Shown here in pieces: positions 7,015-14,523 of a DNA stretch of 64,000 nucleotides. Source of the stretch: Bacteroidota bacterium (lineage in GTDB: Bacteria > Bacteroidota > Bacteroidia > Flavobacteriales_D > Crocinitomicaceae). Position 1 is the stretch's first letter. Each line of letters begins with the position of its first letter. The translations under genes and the position numbers were made by a program. The notes below the pieces were generated by a model that did not search any database, was not told the origin of the DNA, and worked only from the letters and a program-made list of their open reading frames with translations. The stretch lies in NCBI GenBank assembly GCA_030148165.1, contig JASBTZ010000008.1:62001-126000 (forward strand), in the 5' to 3' direction.

Positions 7015-7026
7015 TGACATACGTCA
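7015..7026. promoter_or_regulatory. Candidate Crp/Fnr-type operator between hemN and the Fnr-like gene
   Basis: TGACATACGTCA is a near-perfect dyad (TGAC-N4-GTCA) lying 46 nt before the regulator's ATG and about 50 nt from hemN. Crp/Fnr proteins bind dyads of similar half-site type (E. coli FNR: TTGAT-N4-ATCAA). The link to the adjacent regulator is inferred from position and symmetry only. Confidence 0.4.
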
Positions 7027-7071
7027 ATAACTCGTAGGAATTTTATAAATTTGTAATTATATTATTAGGGG

Positions 7072-7761
7072 ATGTTAGACAAATCATACAAACACGTAAC
7101 ATGTGAGAATTGTTTATCAAGAAAGAACTCGTTGTTCGGTTCTTTTTGCAACGAAGAAACAGAAGATCTAAATGATCATAAGACATGTTCGTATTACAAG
7201 AAAAATCAACCGTTATTTATTGAAGGCAACACTCCTCGCGGAGTATTTTGCATCAATGAAGGTAGAGTAAAGATTTTCGCTAGAGGAGAAGAGGGCAAAG
7301 AACAAATTATTCATATCTCAAATTCCGGTGAAATAGTAGGCTTTAGAGCCATGTTTAGTGGTGAACCATATAAAGTAGCTGCTGCAACGCTTGAGGAAAG
7401 CAATATTTGTTTTATTAGTAAAGAAGACTTTTTGAATCTTGTTGATTCAAATCCTACGCTTCGAAATGGAATTATGCGTGAGCTGTCAAAAGAATTGGCG
7501 GACAGAGCAACGTTTATTACAAACATGGCTCAGAAATCAGTTCGAGAACGCCTCGCATTCACTTTGTTAATGCTTGATGACATTTACAAAGATGACATGA
7601 TCAACCTATCGAGAGAGGACCTTGCTAATTTTGTTGGAACTGCTACAGAGACGCTTATTCGCCTGTTAAAGGATTTCAAAGAAGAAGACCTCGTACAAAC
7701 TCATGCGCGTAAGATTGAGATTCTTGATCGCGACGGTCTACTTAAAGTAGCTGGAGCGTAG
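7072..7761 (+). CDS. Crp/Fnr-family transcriptional regulator with N-terminal cysteines (Fnr-like)
   Basis: 229 aa. The N terminus has four cysteines (Cys11, Cys14, Cys26, Cys39) ahead of a cyclic-nucleotide-binding-like beta barrel (about residues 42-130), a long dimer helix, and a C-terminal winged helix-turn-helix (about 175-210; SREDLANFVGTATETLIRLL). Cysteine number and placement resemble the [4Fe-4S] oxygen sensors of the FNR group. The divergent hemN fits an anaerobic regulator. Its stop abuts the stop of paaC on the other strand with no gap, so no terminator separates the two convergent units. Confidence 0.85.
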   Translation: MLDKSYKHVTCENCLSRKNSLFGSFCNEETEDLNDHKTCSYYKKNQPLFIEGNTPRGVFCINEGRVKIFARGEEGKEQIIHISNSGEIVGFRAMFSGEPYKVAAATLEESNICFISKEDFLNLVDSNPTLRNGIMRELSKELADRATFITNMAQKSVRERLAFTLLMLDDIYKDDMINLSREDLANFVGTATETLIRLLKDFKEEDLVQTHARKIEILDRDGLLKVAGA

Positions 7762-8511
7762 TTACCAGATTGCATCAGGATATTTACTAGGGAGGTATTG
7801 CATTTCTGTCAATATCAATCCCATATATTCTGAGTGTATACCGTTTTTACCTCCAGGAAGCTGAAATTCATTATTTGGTTTTTTCAAATGAGCCAGATAA
7901 AGAACTTCGTTGACCTTAAGATTCCAATGAGATTGGACTTCTTTCAAGTCAATACTCACACCACTTTCTCGAAGATTGAGGTCTGCCTCAGACGCATTAA
8001 ATAATTCGCCCGTATACTTCCAAAGTTCATCGATTGCGTCCTGAGCACGACGATTTGATTCTTCAGTGCCATTGCCAAAACGCAGCATCCATTCAGCACT
8101 CCTTCGAATGTGATAGGTTGCTTCTTTTAATGCCTTTGTTGCTACCGCCGCTAGATACTTATCTCTGCTCTTGGATAACTCGGTATGAAAGTAATAGTTG
8201 AAAACATCAACGAAAAACTGTCTTACCATGATATATGCAAAGTCCTTATTGGGCTGTTCAACTAGAATCGTATTAAAATAATCTCTTTCCGAACGGCGGT
8301 AAGCCAAATCATCTCCGCTTTGTCCCTTGCCATTTAGTTTAGCAGCTTCATTGTACAATGATTCTGCCTGGCCAATAAGATCCAGAGCAATATTGGTACA
8401 CGCCAGGTCTTCTTCGAGAAATGGGCCCTTGCTTGAGTTTTCGCTTAGCCGATAACTAAGGATTAAAGCGTTATCAGCTATCTCGAGATAGTATTTTACT
8501 TTATCGTCCAT
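7762..8511 (-). CDS. paaC: Phenylacetyl-CoA 1,2-epoxidase structural subunit PaaC
   Basis: 249 aa, normal length. PaaC is the inactive ferritin-like partner of PaaA in the PaaABC epoxidase complex, which epoxidises the ring of phenylacetyl-CoA. The all-helical ferritin-like fold and family stretches (NALILSYRLSE, DLACTNIALDLIGQA, EATYHIRRSAEWMLRFGNGTEES) are visible. It lies 2 nt after paaB, so the genes are translationally coupled. It is the last paa gene here: no paaD or paaE follows, the next gene being a convergent regulator. Confidence 0.93.
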   Translation of the reverse strand: MDDKVKYYLEIADNALILSYRLSENSSKGPFLEEDLACTNIALDLIGQAESLYNEAAKLNGKGQSGDDLAYRRSERDYFNTILVEQPNKDFAYIMVRQFFVDVFNYYFHTELSKSRDKYLAAVATKALKEATYHIRRSAEWMLRFGNGTEESNRRAQDAIDELWKYTGELFNASEADLNLRESGVSIDLKEVQSHWNLKVNEVLYLAHLKKPNNEFQLPGGKNGIHSEYMGLILTEMQYLPSKYPDAIW

Positions 8512-8513
8512 AA

Positions 8514-8807
8514 CTACATTTGTTTCACGCCATCCGGGAGATCATAAAAAGTTGGATGTCTGTATACTTTATCGTGTGCTGGTGTAAAGAAAGAACTCGC
8601 CTCTGAAGCAGTTACAGCCACGATAGCGTCGCTTGGAACCACCCAAAGAGCTATTCCTTCGTTCCTTCTGGTGTATACGTCTCGTGCGTTTTCGATGGCC
8701 ATTTCTTTGTCGTATGCATGTATACTTCCTGCATGCTTGAACGGTTGGCCAGGCTTCGCCTGAATGAATACTTCCCAGAGCTTTCCTTGATTTTCAGTTG
8801 ATTGCAT
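8514..8807 (-). CDS. paaB: Phenylacetyl-CoA epoxidase subunit PaaB
   Basis: 97 aa, the usual size of this small bridging subunit of the PaaABC complex. Family features are the N-terminal LWEVFIQAKPGQPFKHAGS, NARDVYTRRNEG and the C-terminal KVYRHPTFYDLP stretches. It lies 4 nt after the GreA-C-terminal-like gene and 2 nt before paaC in a tight operon. Confidence 0.95.
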   Translation of the reverse strand: MQSTENQGKLWEVFIQAKPGQPFKHAGSIHAYDKEMAIENARDVYTRRNEGIALWVVPSDAIVAVTASEASSFFTPAHDKVYRHPTFYDLPDGVKQM

Positions 8808-8811
8808 AGCG

Positions 8812-9255
8812 TTAAATTATATTTTGTATCGTGTAATTATTTCCACAAAAGCTGAATTTGTCTCCTGCTTTTTTATTGGCCATTATTGGATAGATTGGTG
8901 ATTCCTGGGAAATTCCGACGACGTGAACTCCATCACAATCGAAAGGGATCGTCGAAAATCCAATAAAGAAGTTGAATTTGTCCGTTTCAACGAAGGCACC
9001 GCTTGTTACGGTTGATTTTGGACCAAAGTCGATCGTTTCCAGTTTTTCAAGATTGCGTTGTGCCTTGTTCAACTGCACTTTGATCATCTGCTCCATTTCG
9101 CCAAATTCATATTGACGAGCAGTATCTTCCGGATCAATGGTGTCACCTTCGTCGAGATCTACAAGGCTATGCTTGCTAACCTTGTTCTCTTCCAGCTCCT
9201 TAACAATATTCTGCTGGATTTCGACCAGTGTATTTTTTAATAACTCCTTATTCAT
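8812..9255 (-). CDS. GreA/GreB C-terminal-domain-like protein inside the paa operon
   Basis: 147 aa. The N-terminal 75 residues are predicted helical and charged, coiled-coil-like. The C-terminal part (about 80-147) resembles the FKBP-like C-terminal domain of GreA/GreB, with [21 protein letters not shown] matching the Gre signature VGxxSPIGxALLGKxxGD. The acidic tip expected of a transcript-cleavage factor is not obvious. Its ATG overlaps the paaA stop by 4 nt and its stop is 4 nt from paaB, so it is a firm member of the operon. A role in paa expression or in complex assembly is possible; nothing in the sequence decides. Confidence 0.7.
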   Translation of the reverse strand: MNKELLKNTLVEIQQNIVKELEENKVSKHSLVDLDEGDTIDPEDTARQYEFGEMEQMIKVQLNKAQRNLEKLETIDFGPKSTVTSGAFVETDKFNFFIGFSTIPFDCDGVHVVGISQESPIYPIMANKKAGDKFSFCGNNYTIQNII

Positions 9256-10208
9256 TGGTTATTCGTTTTAATCTGATATGCATAGGCGCACTCTCGTACC
9301 CATTTCCCATTTTCATGAGCGTTTATATGATGATCCAATCGTTGCTTATTGCATGGTCCATCTCCTTTAACAACCCTCCAGAATTCATCCCAATCGATGT
9401 CACCATGCGCATACATGGGCTCACCCATCTGATCCTTGCCAACAACCTTCAGCTGATCGTCCGGAACTTTAAGACCGATTAGTTCAGCCTGAGGAACCGT
9501 TTTATTGATAAATTTTTCGCGCAAGCGATCATTTGATTCACGCTTGATTTTCCATTTCATGGCATTGCTTGTATGGGGCGAATCCGTATCATGCGGTCCA
9601 AACATCATGAGTGCAGGCCACCACCATCTATCGATAGCATCCTGTGCCATTCGTTGCTGATCTTTGGTTCCTTCCATCATTTTCCACATGATCTCGTATC
9701 CTTGTCTCTGATGAAATGATTCTTCTTTACAGATACGAATCATGGCTCTGGAATAAGGTCCATAAGATGTTCGTTGCAGCGATACCTGATTTGTAATGGC
9801 TGCTCCATCTACCAGCCAACCTATTGCTCCAATATCAGCCCAATTTAGTGTGGGGTAATTGAAAACACTCGAGTATTTTGCTTTGCCTTCGTGAAGCCAT
9901 TGTAAAAATTGATCTCTACTAACGCCAAGTGTTTCAGCTGCACTGTAGAGGTATAAACCATGACCACCTTCGTCCTGAATTTTCGCCAACAATATCTTTT
10001 TTGCGCGCAAGGAAGGAGCTCGGGTGATCCAGTTACCTTCCGGTTGCATACCAATCACTTCCGAGTGAGCATGTTGTGAAATTTGCCGAATCAAATGTTC
10101 GCGATATGCATCTGGCATCCAATCCCTTGGCTCAATTTTCACTTCAGCCTCGATCTTTTCTTCGAATTCTTTTAATAATTGCGCTTCGTCGATTGCTGCT
10201 TTTTTCAT
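9252..10208 (-). CDS. paaA: Phenylacetyl-CoA epoxidase catalytic subunit PaaA
   Basis: 318 aa, normal length. The di-iron catalytic subunit of the PaaABC(D)E multicomponent monooxygenase. Two carboxylate-histidine motifs typical of the ferritin-like di-iron centre are visible: E80-x-x-H83 in [14 protein letters not shown] and E163-x-x-H166 in [25 protein letters not shown] is also characteristic. It is first in the operon; the 180-nt gap to the divergent DUF983 gene probably holds the promoter and contains the small dyad GAAAT-GACA-ATTTC. Confidence 0.95.
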   Translation of the reverse strand: MKKAAIDEAQLLKEFEEKIEAEVKIEPRDWMPDAYREHLIRQISQHAHSEVIGMQPEGNWITRAPSLRAKKILLAKIQDEGGHGLYLYSAAETLGVSRDQFLQWLHEGKAKYSSVFNYPTLNWADIGAIGWLVDGAAITNQVSLQRTSYGPYSRAMIRICKEESFHQRQGYEIMWKMMEGTKDQQRMAQDAIDRWWWPALMMFGPHDTDSPHTSNAMKWKIKRESNDRLREKFINKTVPQAELIGLKVPDDQLKVVGKDQMGEPMYAHGDIDWDEFWRVVKGDGPCNKQRLDHHINAHENGKWVRECAYAYQIKTNNQ

Positions 10209-10388
10209 ACTAGTGATTTGTCAGTGAAACAATAGATCAAAAAAACAATAAATGCCAGCCTTACGAAATGACAATTTCAAGCTAAAAAACTGATAAAAGT
10301 CATGTTTTTGATAAATCCTTCAAAGTTTGCGACCTGAGTCACACTAAGATCGATCGATGCTACATATATTTGGATCAAAACGGATAGC

Positions 10389-10778
10389 ATGTTTGGGAAA
10401 GGATCAAGGCTTTACAGTATTTTCAAGATGAAGTGCCCTCGTTGCCATGAGGGAGCGTTTTTTATTTCCCGGCCTTATGACCTAAAACACGCGGGTGAAA
10501 TTCATCAAAATTGCCCTAAATGCGGGTTGAAATATTCTAGAGAACCGGGCTTTTACTATGGAGCAATGTACGTTTCTTACGCTTTGGGCGTGGCTTTGTT
10601 TGTAACATTATGGGTCCTGATCAACATGTTCTTCGATACGATAGGTACGGGTCTTCAAATTTCAATTATCATCGGGATATCATTAATTCTAACTCCTTAT
10701 ATTTATGCTCTGTCCAAGATTATTTGGGTGAATTTTTTCATTAAATATGATAACAAAAGAGCAAGAACAACTGATTAA
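10389..10778 (+). CDS. DUF983-family zinc-ribbon membrane protein
   Basis: 129 aa. It begins with a zinc-ribbon-like pair of CxxC motifs (MKCPRCHEGAFF and NCPKCGLKY, about residues 14-50), then two transmembrane helices (about 60-80 and 88-112). This is the architecture of DUF983 proteins, which have no settled function. A TATATTTG -7 box lies at 10365-10372. The last 32 nt overlap the start of the following Crp-family gene, in another frame, so expression is probably coupled. Confidence 0.8.
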   Translation: MFGKGSRLYSIFKMKCPRCHEGAFFISRPYDLKHAGEIHQNCPKCGLKYSREPGFYYGAMYVSYALGVALFVTLWVLINMFFDTIGTGLQISIIIGISLILTPYIYALSKIIWVNFFIKYDNKRARTTD

Positions 10779-11394
10779 CGAGCGAATAGGCTTCCTTTTC
10801 GATAAGGAGTTGTTGGATGAAATAATAGGAGTTGGCATGATTAAGTCTTTCGACGAAGATAGTGTCATCATGGATGTTGGTGAAAGCATCTTTTATATTC
10901 CCTTTGTGATAAGTGGTTCGCTTAAAGTTTCTCGAGAAAGTAAAGACGGGGAAGAATTATTGCTCTATTATATGGAGTCGGGTGATACATGTGCTATGAC
11001 GCTGCAGTGCTGCGTAACAAAAAGTAAAAGTCAAATACGGGTTACAACGCTGGACGAAACGACCCTTCTTATGATTCCAATGGAATACATGGAAAAATGG
11101 ATGGAAAAGTATCATTCATGGCGTCAATATATCCTGGATAGTTACCATTCGAGAATGATGGAATTGATGGATACCATTGATGCGATGGCTTTTATGAGGC
11201 TGGATGAAAGATTGCAGAAATATCTTGTTGATCAGGCTAAATTGAAGGGAAGTCTGGAAATTCACCACACCCATAAGCAAATAGCGGAAGATTTGCATTC
11301 TTCGAGAGTTGTTATTTCCCGACTTCTGAAGCAAATGGAGGTAAAAGGTCTAATCAAATTGCGGCGAAATAAAATAATCCTTTCTACCATCTAA
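10747..11394 (+). CDS. Crp/Fnr-family transcriptional regulator
   Basis: 215 aa. An N-terminal cNMP-binding-like barrel (about 25-115) contains ESGDTCAMTLQCC, then a dimer helix and a C-terminal HTH (about 170-200; THKQIAEDLHSSRVVISRLLKQM). Cysteines lie inside the barrel, not in an N-terminal cluster, so it is not of the four-cysteine type seen at 7072-7761. It overlaps the DUF983 gene by 32 nt. This is the second Crp/Fnr protein in the window; its ligand cannot be told from the sequence. Confidence 0.88.
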   Translation: MITKEQEQLINERIGFLFDKELLDEIIGVGMIKSFDEDSVIMDVGESIFYIPFVISGSLKVSRESKDGEELLLYYMESGDTCAMTLQCCVTKSKSQIRVTTLDETTLLMIPMEYMEKWMEKYHSWRQYILDSYHSRMMELMDTIDAMAFMRLDERLQKYLVDQAKLKGSLEIHHTHKQIAEDLHSSRVVISRLLKQMEVKGLIKLRRNKIILSTI

Positions 11395-11520
11395 GCACCA
11401 CGGATAGCTAGATTCAATTTGAACAATAGACGGGCATGGTTAATATTGGGCTGTTGTTTTAAAATTTGAATAAAAATTCCTTAACTTTACCTTCGTATTA
11501 AAAACTTTTAAATTCTTATT

Positions 11521-12339
11521 ATGAAAAAACTAATACTATCATTATCTGCGGTAGTTGCTTTGTCAACTTCTTATGCGCAGTTATTTACAGCTAGTGATGC
11601 TGCTGCATTTGGAACTTTTTCAGCTGCAGACCTAGACGGAGATTCTCTTACTTGGGGTATTTATGACCTTACAGGTGTTGGTACTCCATTTGATGCTCAG
11701 GCTGAATGTGCTATTTCATTCTCTTGGGATGCAAACCTTGGACCACTTACTCCAGACAACTTGTTGATCTCTCCTGCAATTGATTGTTCAGGACAGGCCT
11801 TAGTTAACCTGGCGTGGGCTTGTGGTAACCCTGAAACTACTGCTTCGGGATGGTACGAAGAGCACTATGCAGTTTACGTTGTTACTGATCCTGCTCCACT
11901 TATCGCAGGAACTTTCCCAACACCGGTGTTTGAAACAACACTGACAGGAGGTGAAACTATCTTCAACGAGTCTGTAGATATTTCTGTGCAAGCGGCTAAC
12001 CAGTCAACAGTATACCTTGTGTGGAGACATTACAACTGTACTGATGAAAACTGGATGTTCCTGGATGACATCAACGTAACCACTACTGGTGGACTTGACG
12101 AAGAAGTTACTATTGCTAAGGTTTTCCCTAACCCGGCAACAGATGAGCTAAAAGTTATGTCTAACGTAGAAGCTACTAGCGTTTCTATCATCTCGATGGA
12201 AGGAAAAGTTATGACAACTGTTGACATGAACGGATTCGGAACTACATTGAATGTTTCTGATCTTAACACTGGAGTTTACTTCTATGAGTTAACTACAGCT
12301 GACGGTCAAGTTGTTAGAGATACTTTCGTTAAGAAGTAA
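11521..12339 (+). CDS. Secreted T9SS protein with jelly-roll domain and sorting domain
   Basis: 272 aa. Signal peptide ending at SYAQ (about residue 19); a beta-rich region (about 20-190) resembling the choice-of-anchor J or cleaved-adhesin type (FSWDANLGPLTPDNLLISPAIDC); and a type A T9SS C-terminal sorting domain (about 200-272) with KVFPNPATDELKV and a GVYFYELTT...VVRDTFVKK end. It is exported across the outer membrane by the type IX system. It stands alone, with an AT-rich leader upstream and a strong terminator downstream. Codon use is regular, suggesting good expression. Confidence 0.85.
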   Translation: MKKLILSLSAVVALSTSYAQLFTASDAAAFGTFSAADLDGDSLTWGIYDLTGVGTPFDAQAECAISFSWDANLGPLTPDNLLISPAIDCSGQALVNLAWACGNPETTASGWYEEHYAVYVVTDPAPLIAGTFPTPVFETTLTGGETIFNESVDISVQAANQSTVYLVWRHYNCTDENWMFLDDINVTTTGGLDEEVTIAKVFPNPATDELKVMSNVEATSVSIISMEGKVMTTVDMNGFGTTLNVSDLNTGVYFYELTTADGQVVRDTFVKK

Positions 12340-12356
12340 GAAGATTACAACTTAAT

Positions 12357-12390
12357 AAAAAAAGGGTAGCCGATTGGCTACCCTTTTTTT
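12357..12390. terminator. Bidirectional intrinsic terminator
   Basis: GGGTAGCC (12364-12371) pairs with GGCTACCC (12376-12383) around the loop GATT. The stem is flanked by seven A on the left and seven T on the right, so it can end the T9SS gene on the plus strand and the aminotransferase gene on the minus strand. Confidence 0.92.
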
Positions 12391-12407
12391 ATTGGTAGAG
12401 AATTAGT

Positions 12408-13610
12408 TTATTCCGTTATTCTTCCCGGATAAACTTTCAATGCTTCTTCCAGGCATTTAATAGCTTTAATAAGGGATTCTTTGTTTAGTACGTATGCAAT
12501 ACGGGCTTCTTGCACTCCTTTACCCGGAGTAGCATAAAAACCACTTGCCGGAGCCATCATGACCGTTGCTCCTTCATAATCAAACTCTTCAAGCAGCCAT
12601 TGACAAAACTTTTCTGTGCTGTCAACTGGAAATTTTGCAACGCAATAAAAAGCACCTTTCGGCATTGGGCAAAACACCCCAGGAATCTGATTAAGCCCTT
12701 CAACCATGATATTCCTTCTTTCAACGTATTCTTCAACTACTTCATCAAAATAGGATTGCGGTGTATCCAGAGCTCCCTGTGAAGCGAACTGAGCTATAGT
12801 TGGCGGTGAGAGACGAGCCTGAGCAAATTTCAAAGCAGCACTCATTACTTCTTTATTTCTCGAAATTAATGCACCTATCCGAGCCCCACACATAGAGTAA
12901 CGCTTGGATACTGAATCAATCATGATTACGTTGTTTTCAACTCCTTCCAAATTCATTACAGAGTAGGGAACAGCACCGTCATAACAAAACTCTCGATAAA
13001 CTTCATCTGCAAAAAGATAGAGATCGTTTTCTTTAACGATGTCTCTTAGCCTTTCAAGTTCTTCTTTAGAATATAAATAACCAGTTGGATTTCCGGGATT
13101 ACATATGACGATTGCCTTTGTTTTGCTTGAAATTTTCTTTTCAATTTCTTCAATTGGAGGGAGAGCAAAGCCATCATCAATTGTTGCCGTTACCGGCACG
13201 ACAGTTAGCCCAGCCATAACAGCAAATCCGTTGTAATTGGCATAGAAAGGCTCCGGAATAATAATTTCATCTCCCGGATCACACGTAGACATAAAGCCAA
13301 ATATCAACGCTTCGGATCCTCCTGTTGTGACTATGATGTCTTCATTTGCAATGTTGATGTTATTTTTTCGATAATATGCAGCCAGCTTCTCTCTATATAT
13401 GGGGAATCCCGCAGAGTGGCTGTACTCAATGACTGTTAGATCTGCTACCCGAACTGCGGCTATAGCTTGTTCAGGAGTTTTTATATCTGGTTGACCAATA
13501 TTTAAGTGAAAAACAGTTTTCCCCTGCGCATATGCTTGTTCCGCAAATGGAACCAATTTACGAATAGGTGATTGAGGCATTTGAATAGCCTTGCTAGAGA
13601 TATTCGGCAT
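12408..13610 (-). CDS. Pyridoxal-phosphate class I/II aminotransferase
   Basis: 400 aa. Fold-type I aminotransferase of the aspartate/alanine aminotransferase group. Visible are GGSEALIFGF (cofactor phosphate contact), CNPGNPTG, ADEVYREF, the Schiff-base lysine in DSVSKRYSMCGARIG, and a C-terminal RIAY substrate-carboxylate arginine. Substrate specificity cannot be told; the SKRYSMCGARIG form is common in Bacteroidota proteins annotated as aspartate aminotransferases. It is single-gene and ends at the bidirectional terminator. Confidence 0.9.
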   Translation of the reverse strand: MPNISSKAIQMPQSPIRKLVPFAEQAYAQGKTVFHLNIGQPDIKTPEQAIAAVRVADLTVIEYSHSAGFPIYREKLAAYYRKNNINIANEDIIVTTGGSEALIFGFMSTCDPGDEIIIPEPFYANYNGFAVMAGLTVVPVTATIDDGFALPPIEEIEKKISSKTKAIVICNPGNPTGYLYSKEELERLRDIVKENDLYLFADEVYREFCYDGAVPYSVMNLEGVENNVIMIDSVSKRYSMCGARIGALISRNKEVMSAALKFAQARLSPPTIAQFASQGALDTPQSYFDEVVEEYVERRNIMVEGLNQIPGVFCPMPKGAFYCVAKFPVDSTEKFCQWLLEEFDYEGATVMMAPASGFYATPGKGVQEARIAYVLNKESLIKAIKCLEEALKVYPGRITE

Positions 13611-13689
13611 GATTTAAATTTTAAAGGATAAAAATAACAGATTCTTCTATTTCAATTGTCAGGCCCTGGTTAATTTGTTACTTTGTCTC

Positions 13690-14523
13690 ATGCGATATTT
13701 CCTGATCTGCATATTACTTCTCCTAATGGCCTGTAAAAATGAGCCGAAAGCTAAAGCTATTTCTGATGATGAAATGCTTCTCATAAAAGATGGAGATACT
13801 GACCAACAATTGAGGAATATGACAGATTCGATTCTGTTATTGTCCAATTTTGTGTCTATACAATCGATCGATACCACAATCATGATTGACCTGCGTTATG
13901 CAAGCGAAAACAACTTTATGGAGATGCGGCTATATGATACGTTGCAGACCGCATACCTTCAGAAAGAAGTAGCAGTTCGTTTATCGCTTGTACAGAAATA
14001 TCTGGATTCTATTCGACCAGGTTTTCGGCTGTTAGTATTTGACGGAGTAAGACCATTGAACGTGCAGCGAGAAATGTGGGAGGCTTTGGATACGGTGCCG
14101 ATCGCTCTTAGAGGAAAGTTTGTTTCAAATCCTTCTCTGGGGAGTGTTCATAATTTCGGTGCGGCTGTAGATTTAACCATAGTTGATTCATCAGGCACGG
14201 CTTTGGACATGGGGGCGGGATATGATGATTTTAGAGGCATTGCATTTCCTTCAAAAGAAAAGATCTATCTCGATTCTGGTTTGCTTTCCGTGCAGCAATA
14301 TCAAAACAGAGTATTGCTTCGTCGTGTAATGGCTAGCCAAAAATTCTATAATATTCCCAGTGAATGGTGGCATTTTAATGCCTACTCACGATACACAGCG
14401 GAACGAAAATATCCTATTCTATTAAGTGAAAGCGGTGATGTTGAATGGTCCAGTCGTGTTAAGAACTTTGTGCAATCACGGGATTCAATCCGTAAGGACA
14501 CGAGTGCAATCACTCCAGAATAA
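13690..14523 (+). CDS. D-alanyl-D-alanine dipeptidase (VanX/DdpX type, M15D) lipoprotein
   Basis: 277 aa from ATG 13690, preferred over the TTG at 13675 because it gives a clean lipoprotein signal (MRYFLICILLLLMAC, Cys15). The M15 zinc-peptidase motifs are present: GSVHNFGAAVDLT (SxHxxGxAxD) and EWWHF near the C terminus. It splits D-Ala-D-Ala, probably in peptidoglycan recycling; there are no vanH or vanA neighbours, so a glycopeptide-resistance role is not indicated. The lipid anchor places it in the cell envelope. The 3' end overlaps the convergent TonB-receptor gene by 14 nt. Confidence 0.88.
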   Translation: MRYFLICILLLLMACKNEPKAKAISDDEMLLIKDGDTDQQLRNMTDSILLLSNFVSIQSIDTTIMIDLRYASENNFMEMRLYDTLQTAYLQKEVAVRLSLVQKYLDSIRPGFRLLVFDGVRPLNVQREMWEALDTVPIALRGKFVSNPSLGSVHNFGAAVDLTIVDSSGTALDMGAGYDDFRGIAFPSKEKIYLDSGLLSVQQYQNRVLLRRVMASQKFYNIPSEWWHFNAYSRYTAERKYPILLSESGDVEWSSRVKNFVQSRDSIRKDTSAITPE

